NCBI RefSeq assembly: GCF_900103475.1
Contig: NZ_FNHG01000001.1
Location: 248,001-312,000, forward strand
DNA: 64,000 bases
From: Maricaulis salignorans
GTDB taxonomy: Bacteria; Pseudomonadota; Alphaproteobacteria; Caulobacterales; Maricaulaceae
Reading direction: 5' to 3'
The notes beneath the pieces were generated by a model, which was not told the DNA's origin, ran no database searches, and saw nothing but the letters and a program-made list of their open reading frames with translations. Shown here piece after piece: positions 51,567 through 59,386 of this stretch (the first letter of the stretch is position 1; each line of letters starts with the position of its first letter). The translations under genes and the position numbers were made by a program.

Positions 51567-52841
51567 ATGACAAATTCAACACTCTGGGCCGAACGTCAGG
51601 CCGCCACTCCGCGTGGTGTCGGCGTCATGCATCCGGTCTTCGCCAAACGCGCGCTCAATGCCGAAATCTGGGATATCGAGGATAATCGCTATATCGATTT
51701 CGCGGCCGGGATCGCCGTCACCAATACCGGCCATAATCACCCCAGGGTGAAGGCCGCCGTCGCCGCCCAGCTCGATAATTTCTCGCATGTCTGTTTCCAG
51801 GTCACGCCTTATGAGAGCTATGTCCGGCTGGCCGAGAAGCTCAACAAGCTGGCACCGGGACCGACGCCGAAGAAGACGATCTTCCTGAGCACCGGCGCCG
51901 AAGCGGTCGAGAATGCCGTCAAGATCGCCCGCGCGGCCACAGGCCGTCCGGCGGTCATCGCCTTTGCCGGCGGATTCCATGGGCGCACGATGATGGGTAT
52001 GGCGCTGACCGGCAAGGTCGCGCCCTACAAGCTTGGTTTCGGGCCTTTCCCCGGCGAGGTCTTCCACGCGCCATTCCCCGCGCCCTATATCGGTATTGAG
52101 GAAGCGGACTCGCTCAAGGCGCTGCACCAGCTCTTCAAGGCCGATGTCGATCCGGCCCGCGTCGCCGCCATCATCATCGAGCCCGTCCAGGGCGAGGGCG
52201 GTTTCTATGCCGCATCCCCGGCCTTCATGCAGGCCCTGCGCGCGATCTGTGACGAGCACGGTATTCTCATGATCGTCGACGAGATCCAGACCGGCTTTGC
52301 CCGCACCGGCCGCATGTTTGCGACCGAATATGCCGATATCGAGCCGGACCTGATGACCATCGCCAAGGCCATGGCCGGCGGTTTCCCGATCTCCGGTGTC
52401 ATCGGCAAGGCCGAGATCATGGACGCACCCGCGCCCGGCGGTCTGGGCGGTACCTATGGCGGCTCACCGCTCGGCTGTGCGGCCGGCCTGGCTGTACTCG
52501 ATGTCATCGCTGAGGAAGGCCTGTGCGAACGCGCCGTCGAAATCGGCGACCGCATTGTGCGCCGCTGTGAAGCGATCCGTCAGTCCGATACCGGCATTGG
52601 CGATATCCGCACGCTCGGCGCCATGACGGCGATTGAGATGGTCGAGGATGGCGATGCCACACGCCCCGATCCGGGCCGCACCGCCCGCATTGTCGCGCAG
52701 GCCCGCCAGCGCGGTCTGCTGCTCCTGTCCTGCGGCGTGCGCGGCAATGTCATCCGCTTCCTCACCCCGCTGACGATTGGTTTCGACACGCTCGATGAAG
52801 GCCTCGACGCGCTCGAAGCCGCGATCAAGGCGTCCAGCTAG
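51567..52841 (+). CDS. gabT: 4-aminobutyrate--2-oxoglutarate aminotransferase
   Basis: The 424-residue class III aminotransferase removes the amine from GABA or a similar omega-amino acid. Visible are the PLP-binding GAEAVENAVKIARAATGR, IVDEIQTGFARTGRMFA with the conserved Asp, and the PLP-lysine motif TIAKAMAGGFP. The start follows GGGGGAGAT. With gabD it forms the GABA shunt exit to succinate. The MocR regulator at the head of the cluster resembles GabR, which controls gabTD in Bacillus. Confidence 0.92.
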   Translation: MTNSTLWAERQAATPRGVGVMHPVFAKRALNAEIWDIEDNRYIDFAAGIAVTNTGHNHPRVKAAVAAQLDNFSHVCFQVTPYESYVRLAEKLNKLAPGPTPKKTIFLSTGAEAVENAVKIARAATGRPAVIAFAGGFHGRTMMGMALTGKVAPYKLGFGPFPGEVFHAPFPAPYIGIEEADSLKALHQLFKADVDPARVAAIIIEPVQGEGGFYAASPAFMQALRAICDEHGILMIVDEIQTGFARTGRMFATEYADIEPDLMTIAKAMAGGFPISGVIGKAEIMDAPAPGGLGGTYGGSPLGCAAGLAVLDVIAEEGLCERAVEIGDRIVRRCEAIRQSDTGIGDIRTLGAMTAIEMVEDGDATRPDPGRTARIVAQARQRGLLLLSCGVRGNVIRFLTPLTIGFDTLDEGLDALEAAIKASS

Positions 52842-52860
52842 CGCCATTGCCGACGGCAAG

Positions 52861-52902
52861 GTTCAAGCGCCCTGACGGCGAAACTCCCGTCAGGGCGCGA
52901 AC
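52861..52902. terminator. Bidirectional terminator hairpin between gabT and the oxygenase gene
   Basis: GCGCCCTGACGG pairs perfectly with CCGTCAGGGCGC (12 bp, 8-base loop), extended by GTTC/GAAC across an AA bulge. It lies between the converging stops at 52841 and 52917. There is no U-run, so it is a strong hairpin of uncertain termination mechanism. Confidence 0.75.
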
Positions 52903-52916
52903 CTGTGTGCAGGCCG

Positions 52917-54395
52917 TCAGCCAGCCTGTGCGGCGCGCAGGCGCGGGCCATCGGCCCAGGCGGCATGGGTGCCACTGGATATCCGGTGTGGCAGGATGAT
53001 GCGGCAGACCGGTCCGGCCTCGAAATTTTTGGCGTCGATCAGCACGCATTCCGACCGGTCTTCAACCATGTCGGTGATGAAGGAGACGAGATAGCCGTCA
53101 TCCTCGTCCACTGCTCCGATGCGCGGTGCAAACGGGGCTTCGCTGCCATAGCGCCCTTCACCGAAGGACAGGCTTTGCGACTGGCCGGTCTCGTCATCAT
53201 GCTTGACCGCGCCCGTGAAGAGGAACCAGCCCGGCTTGGTCGTGGTCGAATAGGCATAGCGGGTCTTGGTGCCGGCACGCTCCTGATTGAACGTTCCGAA
53301 TTCCAGGATGCGGTCGTCGAGATGGCCTTCCGTGCAGGCCCCGGTCTTCATGTTGAAGCGCCAGCGATGCAGTTTCGGCTTGAAGGAATTCTCGTCGACG
53401 AAGGCCATCAAATGCCCCATGCGCGGATCGGGATGATTGATCTCCAGCGCGCCGGGGACGGGCTGTTCCTGGAAATAGCCGTCGAGGACGATTTCATCGC
53501 CCTCTTCCCAGGCATTCATCCAGTGCAGGACATAGGTCGGGTCGGCCTCGAACCATTTGATCTGCTCGGGTGAGCCATAGCGCGGGACGATCGCGAACCG
53601 GGTCGGCATATCGCGGTGGAAACGGGTCGCATGGCGCCCCTTTGCCAGCGCCTCGGGATCCCAGAAGAGCGGCAGGTCGGCGAAGATCGAATATTTCCTG
53701 GTAAAGGCCATATCGTGCGGCAGGCGCGGCCCCGGCAGCGGGATCGGGATGTAATGCTTGAGCTTGTTGTCCGGCCCGACGACGCCGTAATGCATGTAGG
53801 GCGCGTGGGTGGAATAGTTGAAGAACAGCAATTCGCCGGTCTCTTCATCGACCTTGGGATGGGCCGAGATACCGTCCAGCGGCACCCAGCTTTCCGTGCC
53901 GAATTGCTCCAGCGTGTACGGGTCGAGCCGGTAGCCCTCGCCGCACTGGTAGAAGGTCGACAATATCTTGCCGGCATGGACCACGACATCGGTCGAGGAA
54001 CTGTCCTTGACCGAGCCATGCGCGCCCCAGCCCGGGCGGGTGGAGAGGCGTGGATTCTCGGCGATGCCGGCCCAGAGCGCCTTGCCCGCCTCGGCCTCGG
54101 CGGCGAAGGCCTTGGTGCGGACCAGACGGTTATGATAGGCGGCCTGGCCGTCGCGGAAGGAGATCGCATGGATCATCCCGTCGCCGTCAAAGGGATGGTA
54201 GAGCCCGATCGAGCCATGCACCGGGTTTTCCGTATTGCGCACATAGACCCCGTCAATATCGCTCGGGATCTCGCCGATCACCTCCATCTTGTCGGCATCA
54301 TACTCGTCGAAATTCGGCGTCCAGGCGCCCGACATATAGGGATGGCGCGGATCGGGCGGCGTGTGGGCAATCGTGTTGATCTTGATAGCGCTCAT
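52917..54395 (-). CDS. Carotenoid oxygenase/lignostilbene dioxygenase family enzyme
   Basis: The 492-residue enzyme belongs to the iron-dependent carotenoid-cleavage family. Visible pieces are the N-terminal GEIPSDIDGVYVRN, YHPFDGDGMIHAISF, and four spaced candidate iron histidines in SAHPKVDEETGEL, PHDMAFTRKYS, VLHWMNAWEEGDE and the C-terminal SSGTHAAWADG. It is 492 residues, in the family range. Substrate (apocarotenoid or stilbene-like) is not deducible. Its start overlaps the DUF1295 gene stop by one base, so the two are co-translated. Confidence 0.9.
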   Translation of the reverse strand: MSAIKINTIAHTPPDPRHPYMSGAWTPNFDEYDADKMEVIGEIPSDIDGVYVRNTENPVHGSIGLYHPFDGDGMIHAISFRDGQAAYHNRLVRTKAFAAEAEAGKALWAGIAENPRLSTRPGWGAHGSVKDSSSTDVVVHAGKILSTFYQCGEGYRLDPYTLEQFGTESWVPLDGISAHPKVDEETGELLFFNYSTHAPYMHYGVVGPDNKLKHYIPIPLPGPRLPHDMAFTRKYSIFADLPLFWDPEALAKGRHATRFHRDMPTRFAIVPRYGSPEQIKWFEADPTYVLHWMNAWEEGDEIVLDGYFQEQPVPGALEINHPDPRMGHLMAFVDENSFKPKLHRWRFNMKTGACTEGHLDDRILEFGTFNQERAGTKTRYAYSTTTKPGWFLFTGAVKHDDETGQSQSLSFGEGRYGSEAPFAPRIGAVDEDDGYLVSFITDMVEDRSECVLIDAKNFEAGPVCRIILPHRISSGTHAAWADGPRLRAAQAG

Positions 54396-55198
54396 CAGGA
54401 CGGGTCTCCGGATTTCGGGGGCATCGGGATAAAGCCGCTGGTGCGGGCGATATAGGCGTCATAATCGGGGCGCGAACGCTTCAGCCCGCGCTCCAGCAGA
54501 GCGGCGCCGCTCCATTTCACCAGCAGGACTGTCATCAGGATCGGACCGATAATGGCGGCCCAGCCGATCCCGGTCTCGGCTGCGATCAGGAAGAGACCCC
54601 ACCAGACACAGGCATCGCCGAAATAATTCGGATGGCGGGTATAGCGCCACAGACCGCGATCCATCACCTTGCCGGCGCTTTCAGGGCCAGCCTTGAACTT
54701 CGCCATCTGCCAGTCGCCGACGCTTTCGAAGAAGATCCCGATCACGGCGAGGGCCGCACCGGCGAAGGCCAGCGGGCCGAGCGCAGCGGGGGTCGCCGAG
54801 ACCTGTCCCAGCTGCACCGGCAGCGAGACGATCCACAACAGGACGGCCTGCAGCATGAAGACGAATTTGAAGCTGTGCCAGTGCTTCTGCTCCGGTTTGA
54901 CGTGCTTGAACATGGCGGCATAGCGCTTGTCGGGACCTTCCTTGCGCCAGCGCCAGAACAGATACCCGCCCAGACGCAGCCCCCAGATCGCGGTCAGGCC
55001 CAGCAGGAGCAGGCGCCGGCCGGGAGCACTGTCCGGGGTCAGGAGGAAGCTCAACCCGACGACCAGAACGAAGCCGAAGGCCCAGAAGGAATCGATAAAG
55101 CTGACATCCTTCAACGGGATACTGATCGCCCAGAGTATGAGCATCATGCCGATCAGCAGGATGAGATTACTCCCCAACAGCATCATCACATCGCCCAT
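54395..55198 (-). CDS. DUF1295 membrane protein (steroid 5-alpha-reductase-like)
   Basis: The 267-residue protein has about seven hydrophobic segments and ends with the family hallmark GLWRYTRHPNYFGDACVWWG, which DUF1295 and 5-alpha-reductase/isoprenylcysteine methyltransferase C-termini share; this region binds a nicotinamide or methyl donor cofactor in relatives. The frame extends to 55339 but ATG 55198 follows ACGGAGA and starts at MGDVMMLLGSN. It is coupled to the carotenoid oxygenase gene; a reductase acting on its terpenoid product is a guess. Confidence 0.87.
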   Translation of the reverse strand: MGDVMMLLGSNLILLIGMMLILWAISIPLKDVSFIDSFWAFGFVLVVGLSFLLTPDSAPGRRLLLLGLTAIWGLRLGGYLFWRWRKEGPDKRYAAMFKHVKPEQKHWHSFKFVFMLQAVLLWIVSLPVQLGQVSATPAALGPLAFAGAALAVIGIFFESVGDWQMAKFKAGPESAGKVMDRGLWRYTRHPNYFGDACVWWGLFLIAAETGIGWAAIIGPILMTVLLVKWSGAALLERGLKRSRPDYDAYIARTSGFIPMPPKSGDPS

Positions 55199-55546
55199 TT
55201 TTCGTCTCCGTTCGCCTGGTCTGCCACTGGTTGTGCAGGAAAATCGATCATGCCGGTACCGGGATTGTCGGGATGAACCGCGCGACCGGGCGTTTTTGTG
55301 CGGGACGGGCATATCGCCCGAGTGGGTCTTGTTATGCAATTCGGCTGTGAGCCTATATTGCGGGTCGCGGCGCTGTCAATTCCGGCCGGCGTCCCGGACC
55401 GCAGCGGCCCGCCGGCCCGATACTGATGAAGCGGGGCGCAGGTCGTGGGTTGTGTGGTAATACCGATGGCAGAGTCAGTCTGTGGGGCGCGGGCCCGATC
55501 CGCAATCTTGCGTTCGGTTGTGGCGGGCGCATTCGACGAGGCGCCA
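55199..55546. other. Divergent intergenic region between DUF1295 and HxlR genes
   Basis: A 348-base stretch separating divergent genes, likely to hold both promoters. A TATATT hexamer near 55353 with a TTGTTA about 19 bases before it is a weak plus-strand candidate. I cannot place a convincing operator. A longer frame for the HxlR gene begins with GTG 55445, but it lacks a ribosome site. Confidence 0.4.
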
Positions 55547-56503
55547 ATGGCCAGGAAGTTTATTCGCACCTGCTCGATCTGGCGCAGCCTCGAGGTGATC
55601 GGCGATACCTCGACCCTGCTCATCCTGGAGGCCAGCTGGCTGGGCGCGCGGCGCTTCCAGGACCTGCGGACCCGGACCGGCCTGCTCAAACCCCTGCTCA
55701 GCGACCGGCTCAAGCGGCTCGTCGCGGCCGATATCTTCGAGAAACATCTCTACTCCCAGGCTCCGCGCCGGTTCGAATATCATCTCACCAAAAAGGGCCG
55801 TGACCTGTATTGGACATCGCTGATGATGTTGCGGTGGGAGCGCAAATGGGCCCCGCCCGAGGGGAAGATCGAGATCATCCTGCGCCACAGGACCTGCGGC
55901 GCCGTGTTCGACCCGACCCCGATCTGCTCGGCCTGCCAGCAGGAAGTGACGGCGCGTGATGTGGCCTGGGCCGAAGGGCCCGGCGTTGGTCTGATGTCGG
56001 CAACCTATAGCCGCCGCCGGCGCTATCGGGACATGGCCGCTGATCGGCCGGCCGAATCCACCCTGCTGGACCATGTCGCCCAGATCACCGGGGATCGCTG
56101 GGCCAGCCTGGTCCTGCGTTCGATCTTCACCGGCCTGCGCAAGTTCGACGAGATCTGCGAGGACACGGCGATCGCGACCAATATCCTGTCGGAACGTCTC
56201 AGCTGGCTGTGCACGATCGGTGTTCTCGCCCTGCATCCCTACAGCGAACGGCCGGCCCGGTTCGAATACCGGCTGACCGCCAAGGGCATCGACTATTACT
56301 CAATCCTGCTCATGCTCCTGCAATGGGGCGATACCTATTATGTGTCGCCGGAGGGGCCGCCGCTTCAGCTGACGCACACACCCTGTGGCCATGAACTGGA
56401 CGCGATCGTCGCCTGCTCGGCCTGCCAGGAGGCGGTGCAGCCGGAGAGCGTGAGCTATGAGGTTGTCGAGGGCCGCCCGCACAGCGCGCCAGCTGCACCA
56501 TAA
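55547..56503 (+). CDS. Tandem HxlR-type transcriptional regulator
   Basis: The 318-residue protein contains two complete HxlR winged-helix domains in series. The first runs SLEVIGDTSTLLILEASWLGARRF to LTKKGRDLYW, and the second GDRWASLVLRSIFTGLRKFDE to LTAKGIDYYS. Each is followed by a Cys-rich tail (RTCG...ICSACQ and TPCGHE...ACSACQ) that could bind zinc. One polypeptide therefore carries what is usually a homodimer. ATG 55547 follows GAGG; upstream starts (55466, 55445) lack ribosome sites. It probably regulates the divergent oxygenase genes or the thiolases downstream. Confidence 0.88.
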   Translation: MARKFIRTCSIWRSLEVIGDTSTLLILEASWLGARRFQDLRTRTGLLKPLLSDRLKRLVAADIFEKHLYSQAPRRFEYHLTKKGRDLYWTSLMMLRWERKWAPPEGKIEIILRHRTCGAVFDPTPICSACQQEVTARDVAWAEGPGVGLMSATYSRRRRYRDMAADRPAESTLLDHVAQITGDRWASLVLRSIFTGLRKFDEICEDTAIATNILSERLSWLCTIGVLALHPYSERPARFEYRLTAKGIDYYSILLMLLQWGDTYYVSPEGPPLQLTHTPCGHELDAIVACSACQEAVQPESVSYEVVEGRPHSAPAAP

Positions 56504-56527
56504 TTGGCGCCGGATCGGGTTTTGGAC

Positions 56528-56547
56528 GGGCTGAACCGCTCAGGCCC
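56528..56547. terminator. Weak hairpin between HxlR and thiolase genes
   Basis: GGGCTGA pairs with TCAGGCCC with one bulged G across a 5-base loop, in the 58-base gap between converging stops. Function as a terminator is only suggested by position. Confidence 0.35.
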
Positions 56548-56561
56548 GCCCCTTGCCGGTT

Positions 56562-57770
56562 TCAGACGCGCTCGATGATGATCGCGGCGCCGACGCCGGA
56601 ACCGCCATGCAGAACGGCCAGTCCCAGCTTGCCGCCATCGCGTTCGAGGCCAGCGAGCAGCGTCGTCAGCAGGATTGCCCCGCTGGCCCCCATCGGATGG
56701 CCCATGGCGAGATGACCGCCTTCCGGATTGACCTTGGCCGGGTCCGGGGCGTAGTCGCGCTCGGACTTGACCGGGGTCGCGGCGAAGGCCTCCATGAATT
56801 CAATCCGGTCGATGTCTTCAAGCCTCAGCCCGCTCTCCTTCAGAGCGGCGTCCATGGCGGCGAAACCGGCGGTGAGCTGCAGCACCGGATCGGCGCTGGC
56901 CTCGGTCGCGGCGCGGAAAATGGCGCGCGGCTTGAGCCCGGCCGCCGCGCCGGCGCGGGCGCTGCCGAGCAGGACGAGGGCCGCGCCATCGGCGATCGGG
57001 GGGCAATGCGCCAGGGTGTGCAGGTGTTCGATTGCCGCGAGTTCGGGCCGGGCGGCCAGCATCACATCATCAAAGCCCTGCGCCCCCATCTCCACGAAGG
57101 CCGGGGCGAGGCGGGCCAGTGATGCCATGGACGTGTCGGGCCTGACCGATTCATCCTGCGCCAGCAGGACGGTGCCATCGGGGCCGTGCACCGGGATGAC
57201 CTCATCCAGCCCGCCCCGGGCCCAGGCCTGAGCGGCGCGCTGGTGCGAGCGGACGGTGATCGCGTCGAGCGCCTCACGCGATATCCCCTCCATCGTCGCC
57301 ATCAGATCGGCCGAGAGCGGAACCGGCACATAGCGCAGGGCGCGCGCCGTGTCGGGGTCGTCGTAATAGTGTGCGTGGTCGGCGAGGAATGGCACGAGAG
57401 ACATCATCTCGACGCCGCCGGCCAGACGCAGCCGGTCATCGCCGGTCGCTGCCGCCTCCAGGGCCGCCAGGCGCGTCGCCGTCAGGCCGGAGACGCAATA
57501 ATTATTGACCGTCCGGCTGGTCATCCCGGGCGGTAAATCTGCGTGCAGCTTGCTGACCAGTGCCAATTGCCCGCCCTGGGCGCCGATCTGGCCGACACAG
57601 CCCAGTGTCAGGGAGGTGACCTGATCAAGCGCAGTCTCGCCCAGGCGTGAGCGCAGGGCACCCGCCAGCTGGCTGACCAGCTCGTGTGGCGTCAGGCCGG
57701 AGAGGGCGCCGCCCGGCTTGCCCTTGCCGCGCGGTGTGCGCACAGCCTCAAAGAGGAAAATCCCCGCCAT
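56562..57770 (-). CDS. Thiolase-family protein with altered catalytic residues
   Basis: The 402-residue protein aligns with acetyl-CoA acyltransferases: acyl-accepting Cys92 in VNNYCVSGLTATR and His in GGHLAMGHPMGASGA. However, the second catalytic Cys of the C-terminal CxGGG motif is His388 (AVLHGGSGVGAA), and the conserved Asn-Glu-Ala-Phe is MEAFAATP, so the Asn is Met. The protein may therefore have lost Claisen/thiolysis activity or do a different acyl chemistry. It lies 4 bases downstream of the SCP2-type thiolase gene, so the two probably act together on acyl-CoA degradation. Confidence 0.88.
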   Translation of the reverse strand: MAGIFLFEAVRTPRGKGKPGGALSGLTPHELVSQLAGALRSRLGETALDQVTSLTLGCVGQIGAQGGQLALVSKLHADLPPGMTSRTVNNYCVSGLTATRLAALEAAATGDDRLRLAGGVEMMSLVPFLADHAHYYDDPDTARALRYVPVPLSADLMATMEGISREALDAITVRSHQRAAQAWARGGLDEVIPVHGPDGTVLLAQDESVRPDTSMASLARLAPAFVEMGAQGFDDVMLAARPELAAIEHLHTLAHCPPIADGAALVLLGSARAGAAAGLKPRAIFRAATEASADPVLQLTAGFAAMDAALKESGLRLEDIDRIEFMEAFAATPVKSERDYAPDPAKVNPEGGHLAMGHPMGASGAILLTTLLAGLERDGGKLGLAVLHGGSGVGAAIIIERV

Positions 57771-57774
57771 CGGC

Positions 57775-59007
57775 TCAGACCCCGATCACGAAACAGGCGC
57801 TGGCCGTGGTCGAGCCGCCGACATTATAGGTCGCCACCGTGCGGGCGCCCTCGACCTGGGTGTCGCCGCTGCGGCCCGAGGTCTGGCGCCAGGCATCGAG
57901 CGCCATGCGCACCCCGGTTGCACCGACCGGATGCCCCAGCCCGATCAGCCCGCCGGATGGGTTGACCGGCAGCGCGCCGCCGGGCGCGATAATGCCGGCT
58001 TCAATGGCCTTCCAGGCCTCGCCCGGCGCCGTGAGGCCGAAATGCTCGATCGCCATGTATTCGGTGATCGAGAAGCAGTCATGGGTTTCGATGGCATCAA
58101 GCTGGCGGGTCTCGGTGATCCCGGCCCGGCCGCAAGCATCGGTAATGGCCTTGCGCACCCAGGGAAACATGTAGCCGCCGCTCTCACGGCTCTTCGCCAG
58201 CTTGGTTTCCATCATCAGCGGCGCCGTTGTATGGCCCCAGCCCTTGAAACGGGGGATGTCGGCCAGATCGAGGCCGCGCCGGGTCGCATATTCCTGCGCC
58301 ACGGCCCCGGAGGCCAGGAAGATCGTTGCTGCGCCATCCGTCACCTGGCCGCAATCGCTGCGCCGCATCCAGCCTTCAACCACCGGATTGGCGTCATCAT
58401 CGGCCTCAAAACTGGCTTCGGTGAAGCTCCAGGCGCGCGACTGGGCGGCCGGATTGCGCTTGGCATTGTCAAAATTGATGCGCGAGATCTCGGCCAGGTG
58501 CCGCCGGTCGAGCCCGTAGCGCTGGTCATATTCCTCGGCGAGGTCGGAGAACATGGCCGGCCAGAGATAGCGTGCACCCAGCGCTTCGCGATCAGCCCAG
58601 GCCGCGGCGCCGAGAATTTCGGCGGCGCGCTGACCGGGCACATTGCGCATCAGTTCGACGCCAACCACTGCCGCCAGTCCATAGCGGCCAGCCTCGATAT
58701 CCGCCATCGCCGCCATGATCGCCATCGAGCCGGAGGCGCAGGCCGCCTCATGGCGGCTGGTTGGCTTGCCCTCAAAATCCGGATCGACATGGGCCATCAT
58801 GCCGCCGATCAGGCCCTGGCCGCAGAAGAGCTCGCCGGCGAAATTGCCGATATGGATGACATCGACATCGCGCGCCGCCAAATCCGCAGCCTCAAGCCCG
58901 GCCTGCGTGGTTTCCGAGATCAACTCGAACAGACCCTTATTGTCGCGCGTCCAGTTGCGGGCAAAATCGCTTTGCGCTCCGCCGAGAATGAAAACGGGTT
59001 CGGGCAT
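57775..59007 (-). CDS. SCP2-type thiolase (acetyl-CoA acetyltransferase family)
   Basis: The 410-residue protein is a sterol-carrier-protein-type thiolase: nucleophile Cys in HEAACASGSMAI, the HDCF motif in ETHDCFSITEYMAIE, and His in GLIGLGHPVGATG. The C-terminal CxGGG is replaced by NVGGSTTAS, as expected in this class. ATG 59007 follows AGGAGG; the longer frame to 59166 has no family similarity. These enzymes shorten branched or bulky acyl chains such as sterol side chains. With the DUF1295 and oxygenase genes it hints at breakdown of an isoprenoid compound, which is inference. Confidence 0.9.
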   Translation of the reverse strand: MPEPVFILGGAQSDFARNWTRDNKGLFELISETTQAGLEAADLAARDVDVIHIGNFAGELFCGQGLIGGMMAHVDPDFEGKPTSRHEAACASGSMAIMAAMADIEAGRYGLAAVVGVELMRNVPGQRAAEILGAAAWADREALGARYLWPAMFSDLAEEYDQRYGLDRRHLAEISRINFDNAKRNPAAQSRAWSFTEASFEADDDANPVVEGWMRRSDCGQVTDGAATIFLASGAVAQEYATRRGLDLADIPRFKGWGHTTAPLMMETKLAKSRESGGYMFPWVRKAITDACGRAGITETRQLDAIETHDCFSITEYMAIEHFGLTAPGEAWKAIEAGIIAPGGALPVNPSGGLIGLGHPVGATGVRMALDAWRQTSGRSGDTQVEGARTVATYNVGGSTTASACFVIGV

Positions 59008-59386
59008 CGTGTTCAGGCCTCCTGGGTGGGTGTGTCCCGCTTTCCCTGTTGGGTCAGATTGCTGCTCAGCAGGGCGGGTCGCGAACCGGGGCAGGGGATT
59101 GTTTGCGATCCAACTCGATTTCGCCAGGCTCGGGATATTAGTCACTTTCTTATTAAAACCTACCACGTCATTGTCAATCGGAGACGGGTTGCAGGCGTGG
59201 CCGCTGATGCCGCAGGCGTCGCCACAATCAAAGGTCGTGCGTCAGCGGCGCCGGCCCGCGAAGACCAGCCTGTCGGCGATCCTTCTCACAGACAGCGCAG
59301 AAAAATGCGTCATGACGCCCCAGCTCCGCTATATTATGTGAACCGAACCTGCTAGAGTGAATGAAATCAGGGGTGAAGGGGGTAGC
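59008..59386. other. Divergent intergenic region before the Ig-repeat protein
   Basis: A 379-base region between the SCP2-type thiolase start and the giant repeat protein start. It has AT-rich patches at about 59138-59157 and 59329-59340 (CGCTATATTATG), the latter a possible -10 area for the plus-strand gene. No confident paired -35 element, operator or small gene is visible. Confidence 0.4.

Noticed and set aside
57718-59355. 545-residue plus-strand open frame across the thiolase genes
   Set aside because: Both thiolases are clear on the minus strand with catalytic motifs; the plus-strand frame is a by-product of codon bias.
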